Source of the DNA: Ancylothrix sp. D3o
GTDB taxonomy: Bacteria > Cyanobacteriota > Cyanobacteriia > Cyanobacteriales > Oscillatoriaceae
Assembly (NCBI RefSeq): GCF_025370775.1
Contig: NZ_JAMXEX010000024.1
Span: 1-41,595 of the forward strand
Length of the DNA: 41,595 nt
Reading direction: 5' to 3'
The position numbers were made by a program, and so were the translations under genes. Below, piece by piece: positions 31,784 through 40,966 of the stretch. Below the pieces are notes generated by a model. The model did not search any database. It saw only the letters and a list, made by a program, of their open reading frames with translations, and had not been told where the DNA came from. Positions within the stretch are counted from its first letter, which is position 1. Each line of letters starts with the position of its first letter.

Positions 31784-32527
31784 TTATCGCTGACGAATAA
31801 AAAGCTGAGTAAAGTAATACTCTCCTTTGGCATTTTGTGCAACACCAATGCCGGTTAAATCAAAATTTCCCACCATATTCTTTCTGTGGCCCGGACTTTT
31901 GATCCACCCGACCACAGCTTGTTTTCCGGGGTCGCTGTAGCCAAAATTATATGCTAAATTTTCGCCAGCACTTCGATAATCTATCCAACGAGAGATTTCT
32001 TCCACTCGCTGATCAAAACCATCGTGGCTAAATGTTGCCCGTCCGCTTGCCATTGCTTGGCTGTGTACTCTGGCAACAGCAATAATATTAGGATCAAGTT
32101 TTAACGGCGGTAAATTCTGAGAGAGCCGGTATTGATTTACTTGTTCGTGAATCGCTCTTTCTAAAGTTGTAGGGTTTATGGATTTATGAGGCGGGGGAGG
32201 GGCTACAGTCGAGTTAGGTAGTTTAGGAAAATTCTTCTCATCTAGCACAACCACACACCCCGCTGTACCCAAGCTTAAACACAACAAAGTCACCGGCAAC
32301 ATTAAATAAAAATGCTTTTTCCATCGCTGATTTTGCTGAGGGTGTTGGCTGTGATTGAACTCTGGCCTCACCCCTATATTTTTAAGACAAATAAGCCTTT
32401 CTTCTCCCTTATTTTCCAAGGAAAAAGGCCGGGGGGTTAGGTTTTTTTTAACTACATTTTGCTCCCCCGGTAAAGTCTCAGAGGCGGGGGAAATTTGGCT
32501 GGGAATAGAATTTAGTTTGTCTTGCAA
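31784..32527 (-). CDS. CAP/SCP-family lipoprotein
   Basis: The C-terminal 125 residues are a CAP (PR-1/SCP/YkwD) domain: ERAIHEQVNQYRLSQNLPPL, HSQAMASGRATFSHDGF, AGENLAYNFG and WIKSPGHRKNMV. This gives the usual His/Glu set. A lipobox precedes it (LCLSLGTAGC, Cys91), with the basic WKKH before the hydrophobic stretch. It should be an envelope lipoprotein. The first 50 residues are an in-frame translation of an interspersed repeat (NLTPRPFSLENKGEE), so the true start is probably a downstream codon such as GTG 32371. Middle gene of trpB-CAP-RNase D. Confidence 0.8.
   Translation of the reverse strand: MQDKLNSIPSQISPASETLPGEQNVVKKNLTPRPFSLENKGEERLICLKNIGVRPEFNHSQHPQQNQRWKKHFYLMLPVTLLCLSLGTAGCVVVLDEKNFPKLPNSTVAPPPPHKSINPTTLERAIHEQVNQYRLSQNLPPLKLDPNIIAVARVHSQAMASGRATFSHDGFDQRVEEISRWIDYRSAGENLAYNFGYSDPGKQAVVGWIKSPGHRKNMVGNFDLTGIGVAQNAKGEYYFTQLFIRQR
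32380..32460. repeat. Interspersed TPRP-type repeat within the CAP gene frame
   Basis: The DNA around 32400-32440 (CTCCCTTATTTTCCAAGGAA and GGCCGGGGGGTTAGG) matches the cyanobacterial repeat whose translation reads LTPRPLS-L-x-x-K/G-E. It lies at the 5' end of the CAP gene and extends its frame. Confidence 0.5.
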
Positions 32528-32568
32528 AGTATTGGCCGCTCAAACCTGTTACTTCCCCATTTTAACAA

Positions 32569-33798
32569 TTAGCTAGGAGTGAGAAATTTAATCACAGTTT
32601 GCACGTCTTTGTCACCCCGACCTGAGCAGTTAATAACAATGCGGGGAGAGCCGGTTAATTGGGGGCAAAGAGTTTCTAAATAAGCAATGGCGTGAGATGT
32701 TTCCAGCGCCGGAATAATGCCTTCTAGTTTAGAAAGGCGTTGAAAAGCAGCCAAAGCTTCCTCATCAGTCACGCTGTAATATTCAGCCCGTCCCAAGTCT
32801 TTTAAATAGCTATGTTCTGGCCCTACCCCTGGATAGTCTAAACCGGCACTAATGGAATGCGGTTCAATCACCTGCCCGTCGTCATCTTGAAGTAGATAAC
32901 TCATAGCACCATGTAGCACACCGACGCGGCCATGTGTGAGAGTAGCGGCGTGTTTGCCGGTGTTGACGCCTAGGCCGGCAGCTTCCACCCCAATCAGGCG
33001 GATACTTGTGTCGCCGACAAATTCGTGAAACAGCCCCATTGCATTAGAACCGCCACCTACACAAGCCATGAGAATATCAGGCACTCCGCCCCATTTTTCG
33101 AGACTTTGGGCGCGGGTTTCTTCGCCGATAATGGCGTGAAAATCTCTAACAATCATCGGGTAGGGGTGGGGGCCGGCAACGGAACCAAGGATATAATGGG
33201 TGTCTTCAACGTTTGTTACCCAGTCGCGGATGGCTTCGGAGGTGGCATCTTTGAGGGTGCCGGTGCCGGATGAAACCGGCCTCACTTCTGCTCCCATCAA
33301 GCGCATCCGAAATACATTCAGCGATTGGCGTTCCATATCATGTACGCCCATATAAATAACACACTGTATGCCAAAGCGAGCGCAGACGGTGGCAGTGGCG
33401 ACTCCATGCTGACCGGCGCCGGTTTCGGCAATAACGCGCTGTTTACCCATGCGTTTTGCCAGCAAAGCTTGGGCCAAAGCGTTATTAATTTTGTGAGCGC
33501 CGGTGTGGTTGAGGTCTTCGCGTTTCAGGTAAATTTGCGGTTGGCAGTCGGGCCGGCGGTAGTTTTCGCTGAGGCGTTCAGCAAAGTAAAGGGGACTGGG
33601 CCGGCCTACATAATCGCGTAAAAGTTCTTGTAATTCTTGTTGAAAATCCGGGTCTTTGCGGTATTGGTAATAAGCAGTTTCAAGTTCTGCCAGAGCCGGC
33701 ATCAAAGTTTCAGGAACGTATTTACCGCCAAACTGGCCAAATCTGCCAAGGCTGTCGGGTCGTTGGTTTAAGTTGGGTGAGATGGGAGTTATGGTCAC
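32569..33798 (-). CDS. trpB: Tryptophan synthase beta chain
   Basis: This 409-residue PLP enzyme condenses indole with serine. It has [13 protein letters not shown]-like N-terminal residues (GGKYVPETL), K103 in [10 protein letters not shown] as the PLP lysine, [14 protein letters not shown], the phosphate loop [10 protein letters not shown], and [16 protein letters not shown]. All family landmarks are intact. It normally works with TrpA. The start lies 15 bp after the C-terminus of the inserted tnpB, so its native promoter was displaced or lost and read-through from the element may drive it. Confidence 0.98.
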   Translation of the reverse strand: MTITPISPNLNQRPDSLGRFGQFGGKYVPETLMPALAELETAYYQYRKDPDFQQELQELLRDYVGRPSPLYFAERLSENYRRPDCQPQIYLKREDLNHTGAHKINNALAQALLAKRMGKQRVIAETGAGQHGVATATVCARFGIQCVIYMGVHDMERQSLNVFRMRLMGAEVRPVSSGTGTLKDATSEAIRDWVTNVEDTHYILGSVAGPHPYPMIVRDFHAIIGEETRAQSLEKWGGVPDILMACVGGGSNAMGLFHEFVGDTSIRLIGVEAAGLGVNTGKHAATLTHGRVGVLHGAMSYLLQDDDGQVIEPHSISAGLDYPGVGPEHSYLKDLGRAEYYSVTDEEALAAFQRLSKLEGIIPALETSHAIAYLETLCPQLTGSPRIVINCSGRGDKDVQTVIKFLTPS

Positions 33799-33812
33799 GA
33801 GAAGTGCTGTAA

Positions 33813-35258
33813 TTAGGGAACAACGTTAATTTTGACATCTCCCCTGCCTAGAAGCACAGGGGATTCTAAAAAGTTTATTGCTTCGTGGGCTTTAGCCACA
33901 CGACGTAACGTCTTTTGACGATATGATTTGCTCATTTTAGTAAACAAATCAAATCGTTGCGGGACTGTCAAGCATCCCCTACCCACCTCGGCTAGGCTAA
34001 TGCCTAGCTGTATGGCTACTTTTCTCATAATATTTGCTGCTGCTTGAGCATCTGCTGAGATAACTTTCCCTTTAGCTGTCTTATACAAACCACGCTCTAC
34101 TCTTTTACCTGACGCTTCCCATCCTGCGGGTTTCTCACCATGCTTGTAGAGGGTATCGCCATCCAAGTAGAACGCTTTAGAAGTATTCGCTTCCTCGGTT
34201 AGGATAAAAACAATTCCATATTCGTTACAAAGATGTTTGAGTCGTTCGATTAATCTCCCAGTCGGTATTAAAACAAAGTTTTGATTATTACGCTTACTCA
34301 TCTGGGAGCAATTCTTTTGTCCTTTATTCCATCCAATGATTAAGTTTCCAACACGGTCATTTAAACAACGGTTAATAATGAATCTAGCAGCTTTATTAAT
34401 GGCATCACGCATTTGGTTATTGCGTCGGCGTTGTACTCTGTCAAGGCTGGAATCCCAGTAAAGCTCTGACTTTCCTTGTTTGTACTTAGCCACCAATCGA
34501 CAATAACCCTGATTGATTGATTTAAGTTTTCTGCCATCAATGATGAGACTCTTACCCAGAGTTGAAACTCCCGTTAGCCAATTGGTTCCGCCGTGATCAA
34601 ATCCCCAAGCCTGAGAGTAGTCGAGGTTAGGATTGTGCTTAATCGGTTCCTTCCCATCATCAATCACCCAGTCAACCCAAAATTCACCGTAATAAGGACG
34701 GATTGTTACCTCCTTTACCCAATCAGGATCTATAAATTACGGTAAAAACAATTTAACTTCGCTAATTAATTCAGGCTTAGTCTCCCTACTAATGGAAGGA
34801 TAAAAAAGACCATCCCGGTAGTTAAGTGCTTGACGAGGGAAAGTTAATGCTGCTAATCCTCCTCTCTTTCTGTACTTAGGTAACGAAGGCTTATCCACTT
34901 CTCCTTTATAATAAGCATTGACCAATCCGTTGTAACTAGCAATTGACTCACCAACTAATTTTAATGTTTGTTGGGCTGCTTGTGCGGCTAATGATTTGTA
35001 GTGTGGGTTCTGTTTCATAACTTTGTCTAGTTCCAGATAATTTGTTTGAGATTTATAAACCTTCCAACTATGCCTTAAATCATCCCCTCGCCAGTAAGTT
35101 GCGAAAGCATTATCCATTTCTTCCAATCGAGAGTAATAAGTTTTGCGAGTATGATAAACAGCACAATTAATTAAGCTATTTGCATGACTGCATTGGTCAA
35201 GCCAAAAATCATTTTCTGCGTCTGTAAACTTTGCCTTAACTGGAATTGTTTTGTACAA
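33813..35258 (-). pseudogene. tnpB: TnpB (IS605/IS1341-type RNA-guided nuclease) with one premature stop
   Basis: The N-terminal part ends at TAA 34739-34737. The same frame continues without shift through FIDPDWVKEV to 33813, so a single nonsense codon splits an otherwise complete gene. The start is chosen as TTG 35258 (MYKTIPVKAKF), eight bases after AGGAGGTG. The RuvC acidic residues are all present: GFDHGGTNW, ILTEEANTSKA and ISADAQAAANI. The usual CxxC zinc finger between the last two is absent and replaced by GEKPAGW-SGKR, as in a cyanobacterial TnpB group I know. The last five residues (INVVP) are read from flanking DNA. Either recently inactivated or rescued by re-initiation at GTG 34667. 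Confidence 0.85.
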
Positions 35259-35520
35259 CTTGTTTTCACCTCCTGAGAAATATATTGTCATATATGCAGC
35301 AACGTTGTGAACGCACATCAAAAATAATTATTTGAGAATTAGATTATCTGACAGGCGAAAACACAAGTTATGCTTGTACACAGTAGAAAAAGACAAGACT
35401 ATTACTACTTTGAAGAGAAGGCTCGATTGACCGTCTTGTGTTAAGAAATGAAATGGAAACAGGAGGCTAAAGCCTCGTGCGTCGGGCTTCATAACCTGCT
35501 TAAAACTCAGGGGTTCTAGC
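33832..35520 (-). mobile_element. tnpB-only IS605/IS1341-type element
   Basis: The right end is marked by hairpin CCCCTG/CAGGGG (33841-33862) and the adjoining GATGTCAA, which overlaps the tnpB 3' end. This is where the guide (omega/re) RNA of TnpB normally ends. The left side has hairpin GAGGC/GCCTC (35463-35476) and a conserved-looking GAAGCCCGACGCACGAGG stretch. No tnpA is present, so it cannot move without help. The left boundary is approximate. Confidence 0.65.
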
Positions 35521-35588
35521 CCTCCCATGTTCTTTTTGATAGAGTAGCAGAGCCACCAAAAACTCTCTACGAAGCTAAATTTTGCCAG

Positions 35589-36026
35589 CTAAATATAATA
35601 CATAATATCTATCTGTCGGCGGGCATCTCTTTTTTCGCACAAATCTTGCAAAGTATATTTTTGCAAAACACCATTCGCCTGAGAGCGAACTTCTTGCCAA
35701 ACATCCATAACCACTGCACCTTCAAGGGTTTTGGGTGGGGCGAGATTATCAGATTTGTGAGTTTCCAACCCTTCTATACAGACTATAACTTCCCACAAAG
35801 GAATTTTCCAGGGTTCGCGGCCTAAAATATAACCGCCTTTCGCACCGCGCTGACTGCGAATTAAGCCACAGCGTCTTAAGGTGGCCAGGAGTTGTTCGAG
35901 ATATCGGTCAGGGATATTTTGCTGGGCTGCAATTTGACGAATTTGCAGGGGTTCCCCATCGTTATAGTGGGAGGCTAACTCTAGCATAGCTAGGAGAGCG
36001 TATTCGCTTTTGGATGAAAGCTGCAC
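35589..36026 (-). CDS. Rrf2-family transcriptional regulator
   Basis: The start is set at GTG 36026, giving VQLSSKSEYALLAMLELA, the usual Rrf2 N-terminus; the frame is open to ATG 36101. The 146-residue protein has the winged helix with QIRQIAAQQNIPDRYLEQLL and GLIRSQRGAKGGY. The three closely spaced Cys that hold the Fe-S cluster in IscR are not there (only two well separated Cys), so it is more like CymR/cluster-free members. Target genes are not evident. It lies upstream of the inserted element. Confidence 0.85.
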   Translation of the reverse strand: MQLSSKSEYALLAMLELASHYNDGEPLQIRQIAAQQNIPDRYLEQLLATLRRCGLIRSQRGAKGGYILGREPWKIPLWEVIVCIEGLETHKSDNLAPPKTLEGAVVMDVWQEVRSQANGVLQKYTLQDLCEKRDARRQIDIMYYI

Positions 36027-36091
36027 GGTGTTTATTGAGGGTGGTGGGTATATTTTTATTATACCCCGGTTCTCCACCGGAGTTTGGATGA

Positions 36092-36222
36092 TTATTGTCA
36101 TTTGTCAAAAGTCCTTTGTCAAAAGTCATTTGTTTTGTTTTTTACGAATGACCAACAACAAAGGACAAAATTGGTTTAATAGCCCGAAAAAAGCAGAGAC
36201 ACGACGAATCGTGTCTCTACAT
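36092..36222. repeat. TTTGTCAAAAGTC repeats and a GAGACACGA palindrome
   Basis: CATTTGTCAAAAGTCCTTTG, then another TCAAAAGTCATTTG, are near-perfect short repeats (36098-36133), partly mirrored by AACAAAGGACAAA at 36159-36171. AGAGACACGACG with CGTGTCTCT forms a hairpin at about 36197-36219. Both types recur near psbD (41367-41425). They are intergenic repeats of the sort spread through cyanobacterial genomes. Confidence 0.6.
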
Positions 36223-36247
36223 TACGCTAGATAAGATTTAAAAATGC

Positions 36248-38182
36248 TTAGAACGTGAAAGTAGCGCGTAGTGTACCAATCACAGCATCTTCCGCCCCCA
36301 CATTGAGGTTTTGGTTGGGGTTAATCAGCCAAATCACACCCGGAGTGAAGGAGATATTATCGTTGATCTGGTACTTATAGAAAGCTTCAACGTGCCAGGG
36401 AATATTATCTCCATCGATGTCGTAGCGATTATTATCTCCAGCGACGTCAAAGTTCGTCATGTAGGGTTGAGCACCTAAGACGATACCGCCCAAGTTGCCG
36501 GCTTTGAACAAATCAGGGAAGGCAAGGGTAACAGCATAGTTCCAGATCCGGCCTGTGCCACGACCAAAGCCACGATCACTCCGCAGTAAGTTTACATCGG
36601 TCATGCCAACCCAGCCACTAAGGCCAAAGCGGGGGCTAAGCTGCATCGAAGCTTGCAAACCGTAGGAGTTAGCAGAGACTGGGTTACCAGCAAAGTTGTT
36701 GGCGAAATTGGTTCCCACAAACCCGCTGGTGTTAAGGTTGTCTGGTGTCCCTAAGCCGTTGGCCAGGCCATTATCAAAGCCAAAGTTGCCAGGGCGGAAG
36801 TAGGAGTGGATATAGGTTGCAGCCAGTGAAACGTTACCAACGGCAAAGTTAAGCTGGGCCAATGCCGAGTAATCACCCCGGAAGAAGCCGCCACCGCCTT
36901 CATTGGCTCTGGGATCAAACCCTCTTGGGGCCAAGTAGCCGATGGTGAGCGAGCTTGGTTTGAAGATGTTTAAGATGTTGGTGCGGCCTAAGCGGATATT
37001 TGCGCCAATCCCTGTACCACCGCCTAAACGGTAGATGGGGTTACGTTGACCAAAGGCAGAAATCGAGCCGTTACCGCCGTCGAAGTCTTCCATGTAGGGG
37101 TTGACGGTGGGGGTAAAGTCATCCCACTGGCCCCGGTTGGCTGCAATCACAACATCGATGTTGTCGTTGAAGGGGAAGAAGTATTCGAGAGTGTCCAGTC
37201 TAACCGAGTTGCCGGTGTCGCCAAAGACGTTAAAGGTTTGGGTGCCTTCACGGGAAAATCCGTTTACATCTAAGGGGGTGGCGTTACCGACTTGCAGACG
37301 AGTGATTAACAAGTCTTTGCCGGTGAAACTGGTGTTGAGGTTCAGGCGTACCCGTTGCTGGGCTGCCGGCACATCAGTGGTCTCACCAATTGAGTCGGTA
37401 CCGACAAAAATTGCTTCACCGACGAGTTTGGTGGTGGTAGAAAATTGATTTTCTTCCAGTTCGCGGGTGCGAGCTTCCAAAGCATCCACGCGACCGCGCA
37501 GGGTGGCCAGTTCGGCTTGGAATTCTTCGAGCAGCCGGTTGAGTACCGCTAAGTCTTCTATGGTGACAAAGTTAGCGTTTGGCCGAATGATTTCGGTAAT
37601 TCTTTCTAAGCAAGCATTTAAACCGGCTGCAAATTCATAACGAGTCATCGCCCGGTTGCCCCGGAACGTGCCATCGGGATAACCGGCAATACAGTTATAG
37701 CGCTCAACAAGGTTTTGTAAGGCTTGGAAGGCCCAGTCTGTCGGTTGCACGTCTGATAGCTGCGAAACCGATGTCACCTGACCGTTTGAGTTATTGGCCG
37801 CGCCTTCTTTGCTGTATCTGTTGATTTGTTGCAGCAAATTCGGAGCCGGTGCCGGGTTGCTGTTAACCGGCGTTTGGGCAAGCTGTGCCGGTGCTGATGC
37901 CGGTGTCACTGCCTTGAGATCGCTTTGTTCGGGCGTCACAAGCAGAGAATTAGCTTTTGCTGCGCTTGTGTCGATGGCCGGTTGGCTTGCGCTTAAAGCC
38001 ATCTCAACCTTTGGCGATTCGGCCTCTACGTTTAAAGGCAGATTTTGCGCGGTTGCTTGATTTGTACCCAGATCAGGAGTTGCCGCTGTGTTTGCAGCCG
38101 AAACCGGCCCCATCACTGCTAAAGCCGCTCCTAAAACGGCTGGGCTGACCAGTAGAGTATTCAACAAAATTTTATTCATCAT
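36248..38182 (-). CDS. SLH-domain carbohydrate/ion porin (cyanobacterial OprB type)
   Basis: GAGGAGAAGAGGG stands before the ATG pair at 38182. The product has about 644 residues: a signal peptide (VLGAALAVMGPVSAANT), a long Ala/Pro/Gln-rich linker, and one SLH domain (SQLSDVQPTDWAFQALQNL and PDGTFRGNRAMTRYEFAAGL). A coiled coil follows (EFQAELATLRGRVDALEART), then an OprB-type beta-barrel ending in the outer-membrane signal GTLRATFTF with terminal Phe. This is the abundant major porin of cyanobacterial outer membranes; SLH anchors it to the cell wall. Monocistronic, with a long leader. Confidence 0.93.
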   Translation of the reverse strand: MMNKILLNTLLVSPAVLGAALAVMGPVSAANTAATPDLGTNQATAQNLPLNVEAESPKVEMALSASQPAIDTSAAKANSLLVTPEQSDLKAVTPASAPAQLAQTPVNSNPAPAPNLLQQINRYSKEGAANNSNGQVTSVSQLSDVQPTDWAFQALQNLVERYNCIAGYPDGTFRGNRAMTRYEFAAGLNACLERITEIIRPNANFVTIEDLAVLNRLLEEFQAELATLRGRVDALEARTRELEENQFSTTTKLVGEAIFVGTDSIGETTDVPAAQQRVRLNLNTSFTGKDLLITRLQVGNATPLDVNGFSREGTQTFNVFGDTGNSVRLDTLEYFFPFNDNIDVVIAANRGQWDDFTPTVNPYMEDFDGGNGSISAFGQRNPIYRLGGGTGIGANIRLGRTNILNIFKPSSLTIGYLAPRGFDPRANEGGGGFFRGDYSALAQLNFAVGNVSLAATYIHSYFRPGNFGFDNGLANGLGTPDNLNTSGFVGTNFANNFAGNPVSANSYGLQASMQLSPRFGLSGWVGMTDVNLLRSDRGFGRGTGRIWNYAVTLAFPDLFKAGNLGGIVLGAQPYMTNFDVAGDNNRYDIDGDNIPWHVEAFYKYQINDNISFTPGVIWLINPNQNLNVGAEDAVIGTLRATFTF

Positions 38183-38609
38183 CCCTCTTCTCCTCACACC
38201 TTTTTTTTTGAGAGATTAATAGGCTATGTCTTTATGTTTACCACACAACCAGCGTTTTTCCCATCCAGCTATGAGTTTGGATGTTCTAAAAGTGGCGACT
38301 CACCCGGAGTTGGCATTTCCCGCTCCTTGAACTGGAGAAGGGATTTTAGAGAATTGAGCTTTTAGCTGTTTTCTCAATCGGCGTGCCAAGCACCGAGTCA
38401 TTGCTACTTTCTGGTTGTCCAGTCTGTCGCTAATGAAGTTGTTATAAGGGTAGCACATTGATGTGGTTTGCGTCATCGCCACTGCTGTTTCAAAAAACTG
38501 ATTTAACTCTGTCGTCTGGTTTATATTGGATGCTTTCTGGTTTGGGCAATATGTTCTTTTCTCGACCTACTTCTAATCCGCCCTAACTAGGCAAACGCTG
38601 TCGGCGAGT
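38183..38609. other. Long 5' region of the porin gene
   Basis: This is 427 bp between the porin start and the HD-GYP stop. A 60-codon minus-strand frame inside lacks a ribosome binding site and is not called. The minus-strand segment CTACCCTTATAAC (about 38442-38454) looks like a -10 region. No clear hairpin terminator was seen. Confidence 0.35.
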
Positions 38610-40274
38610 TTATGCTGATTCTAGTTCTACTTCTAAGCTATGCCCAAGCACAGAAAACACTTGTCTTTGTTCAAATATCTCTAATACGTCGGCGTTTATT
38701 TTATTTTGACCGGCTTCATAGCGCAGAATTTGCAAAGCGGCCTCAACCGGCAAATTTCTTTTGTATGGCCTATCTCCAGCCGTCAAGGCATCATAAATAT
38801 CAGCGATTGTCAGAATTTGTGCTTGAATGGGAATTTCTTCTTTTTTTAACCGGCGCGGATAGCCGGTGCCATCGAGCTTTTCGTGATGGCCGTAAGCAAT
38901 TTTAGCAACGTCTTTAAGATCCTTCGTCCAAGGAATGCTCTTTAAAAATTCGTAGGTATGGCTAACATGAGACTCGATAGCTAAACGTTCTGCCGGTGTA
39001 AGGTTGCCTTTGCGAACTAATAGTTGTGCCATTTCACCAGGCGAAATAAGCGGTTTAATTTCTCCGTCCACATCTCGATAAGTATAGCCCGACAACTCGG
39101 ACAGTTCTGAGAGGGGGGCTTCGGCTAAAATGCGCGGCTCGTTTGCTTCGAGTAGCAGTTTCCAGTAATCATTGAGCCGGTCAATTTCTCGGCTTAACTG
39201 CTGGTCTAGTTGCTCTATTTCTGTGCAAAGCGCACAGCCTTCATTTAAAATATCTTTCCTGTGCTTGATGTCACTCACGAGGTACTTAAATTTTTTTTCG
39301 GTGTACTCCATTTCTACGGTGCGCCGTGCTAAAGCAAAGCGGTGACGAATCACATCTAGCTGTTCTGGATACAGTTTTTTTTGTTTTACTAAAATTGCTT
39401 CGGGGACTCCGACTTTGCCAAAATCATGCAACAATGCTGCATAGCGCAGTTCTTGAATTTGCCGATCATTAAAGTAAATACTTCTCAAGGGGCCGTTGTG
39501 GATGCTGCTAACTTCTTGGCTGAGGCGAACTGTTAGCGTTGCCACTCTTTCGGAATGCCCCGATGTACAAGGATCTCGTGCTTCTATTACCTGCACCGAA
39601 GCTTTTACAAATCCCTCAAATAAGTTTTGAATATTTTCTTGTAAATGATTTCTTTCTATCGAGATTGCTGCCTGCGATGCCAAAGAACGGATAATTCTTT
39701 CTTCCCAGGTTGAGTAAGGTTGGGTGACTTCGAGGACGTTTTCTGCCGTCACCACCACATCCGGCGCTATTTTTCTGTTAATTAGTTGCAAAACTCCCAT
39801 GATTTCTCCTGAGCGATTTTGCATTGGTAAAACCAACACCGAGCGCGTGTGATATTCTATATCTCTGTCAAAACTTCTGTCTAGCTGGTAAGGCACTTCT
39901 TTTGGCAAGTTATAAGCATCTGCCAAGTTTAAACTCAGGCCGGTTGTTGCTACATAGCCTGCCAGACTTTGCCTTGTCATGGGAATCGCAAATTCCCTAA
40001 ATGATACGTTTGGCTGGGAGGCATTTTGAGCGACTTTAAATAATAATTTTGGGTTGCCGTCGCTGTCATCTACTAAATAAACGCTGCCGGCATCACTACA
40101 GGTAATTTCTCTGCTTTTGGTTAAAATTAAATTCAGTAATTCTCCCAGATCGTAACTGCTGGATAACGCGGCGCCAATATCCAAAAGTTGCTCTATTAAT
40201 TCTGTTCTCTCGGCATCTCCTGCCTGAAGTTCCTGGTTTTTTAGCACCATGACCTCGATCTGGGGATAATTCAC
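38610..40274 (-). CDS. GAF and HD-GYP domain protein, putative c-di-GMP phosphodiesterase
   Basis: This 554-residue protein has a GAF domain at about 25-205 (LLNLILTKSREITCSDAGSV, then VLVLPMQNRSGEIMGVLQL) and an HD-GYP domain at about 222-545. The latter shows GHSERVATLT, H283-D284-F-G-K-V-G-V-P-E, H435/H439 in ESHVSHTYEFL, HHEKLDGTGYP and ADIYDALTAGDRPY. All metal and GYP residues are present, so it probably hydrolyses c-di-GMP. Residues about 315-430 are an extra helical insertion with CALC. It follows phhB by 37 bp, likely on one transcript. Confidence 0.9.
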   Translation of the reverse strand: MNYPQIEVMVLKNQELQAGDAERTELIEQLLDIGAALSSSYDLGELLNLILTKSREITCSDAGSVYLVDDSDGNPKLLFKVAQNASQPNVSFREFAIPMTRQSLAGYVATTGLSLNLADAYNLPKEVPYQLDRSFDRDIEYHTRSVLVLPMQNRSGEIMGVLQLINRKIAPDVVVTAENVLEVTQPYSTWEERIIRSLASQAAISIERNHLQENIQNLFEGFVKASVQVIEARDPCTSGHSERVATLTVRLSQEVSSIHNGPLRSIYFNDRQIQELRYAALLHDFGKVGVPEAILVKQKKLYPEQLDVIRHRFALARRTVEMEYTEKKFKYLVSDIKHRKDILNEGCALCTEIEQLDQQLSREIDRLNDYWKLLLEANEPRILAEAPLSELSELSGYTYRDVDGEIKPLISPGEMAQLLVRKGNLTPAERLAIESHVSHTYEFLKSIPWTKDLKDVAKIAYGHHEKLDGTGYPRRLKKEEIPIQAQILTIADIYDALTAGDRPYKRNLPVEAALQILRYEAGQNKINADVLEIFEQRQVFSVLGHSLEVELESA

Positions 40275-40311
40275 TTTTCTACAAAGCCTGCTTTCAATTT
40301 TTGCTCTTGTC

Positions 40312-40593
40312 TCAAACTATCTCAGCAATTACCTGAGCTAGTTTAAAGTCTGCTTCTGTTAAACCACCGGCATCGTGAGTGCTCAAGCGAATGGTAACTT
40401 TGTTATAGGAAATTTCCAGGTCTGGGTGATGTCCTGCTTGTTCTGCCGGTTCCACCAACCGATTAATAAATTCTATCGCTTCGACAAAATCTTTAAATTC
40501 CCTTTGACAGTTTAATTGTTTGCCCTCCACTGTCCAGCCGGACAACTGGGCGGCACGTTCTTGAATCTCAGCCTCTGGGAGTAATTGATCCAT
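40312..40593 (-). CDS. phhB: Pterin-4a-carbinolamine dehydratase
   Basis: This 93-residue PCD/DCoH-family enzyme has LSGWTVEGKQLNCQREFKDF and the catalytic AGHHPDLEISYNKV (HHPD, then LSTHDAGGLT). It dehydrates 4a-hydroxytetrahydropterins after aromatic hydroxylation. In cyanobacteria it may serve other pterin or carboxysome-related roles. It lies downstream of the structured leader and terminator at 40660-40915, which could control it. Confidence 0.93.
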   Translation of the reverse strand: MDQLLPEAEIQERAAQLSGWTVEGKQLNCQREFKDFVEAIEFINRLVEPAEQAGHHPDLEISYNKVTIRLSTHDAGGLTEADFKLAQVIAEIV

Positions 40594-40671
40594 ATTTTTT
40601 AGCCCACGCCACGCCTAACATAATGTGTAGTTTTATTTTAAGTCAGTCGGGCGTTTTCATAAAATTTTTCC

Positions 40672-40738
40672 TCAAAAAACTATCCGCTCTCACGCGGGGT
40701 TTTTTGGGTTTAATCCCAAATTACCAATGTGAGAGCGG
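40672..40738 (-). terminator. Long-stem terminator upstream of phhB
   Basis: On the minus strand, CCGCTCTCAC (40738-40729) pairs perfectly with GTGAGAGCGG (40693-40684), followed by ATAG and TTTTTT. The loop contains a second hairpin, TTTGGG/CCCAAA. It stands after the structured segment and 79 bp before phhB, so it can end a small RNA or act as an attenuator. Confidence 0.75.
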
Positions 40739-40744
40739 TCTAGG

Positions 40745-40885
40745 GGGTCTTCAGATTGAACCAGACTGCCGGAAGGAACTCCTAGCTCGCCTAACTTCTG
40801 AAACCTAAGTTTCCCCGAAGGGAATTAGGCTCGCTGTTAGAGAACAGCCCCGGCGCACAGCCGGCTTACTTCAATCTGATGACCC
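40745..40885 (-). ncRNA. Candidate structured RNA or riboswitch-like leader
   Basis: The ends pair over 16 positions with one mismatch: GGGTC.TCAGATTGAA (40745-40760) against TTCAATCTGA.GACCC (40870-40885). Inside are hairpins GCCTAA/TTAGGC, CCC-CGAA-GGG, CTGTT/AACAG and CCGGC/GCCGG, giving a multi-branched fold. A terminator follows and a candidate promoter precedes. It does not match any known riboswitch class I can recall. Strand is chosen from the terminator and promoter. Confidence 0.55.
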
Positions 40886-40908
40886 ATGCGTTTACTACTA
40901 TCTGGCAT
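40837..40908 (-). CDS. Possible 23-residue leader peptide
   Basis: AAAGGAGGTGATG, an unusually complete complement of the 16S rRNA 3' end, precedes an ATG at 40908 (or 40914). The frame MPDSSKRMGHQ-IEVSRLCAGAVL ends in TAA. The frame covers the 5' strand of the closing stem (40870-40885), so its translation would open the structured RNA. No run of one amino acid suggests a specific attenuation signal. Confidence 0.4.
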   Translation of the reverse strand: MPDSSKRMGHQIEVSRLCAGAVL

Positions 40909-40966
40909 AGGCATCACCTCCTTTCTCCCTAAGCGGTTTGTTGCTTATTGGATTCAGCTATCTCTT

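Noticed and set aside
35328-35528. 66-codon frame in the left part of the TnpB element
   Set aside because: It covers the element's left-end hairpin region, has no recognisable domain, and is probably a non-coding end sequence.
40905-40925. 16S rRNA 3'-end-like CATCACCTCCTTT on the plus strand
   Set aside because: It is simply the complement of a strong Shine-Dalgarno on the minus strand; no rRNA sequence flanks it.
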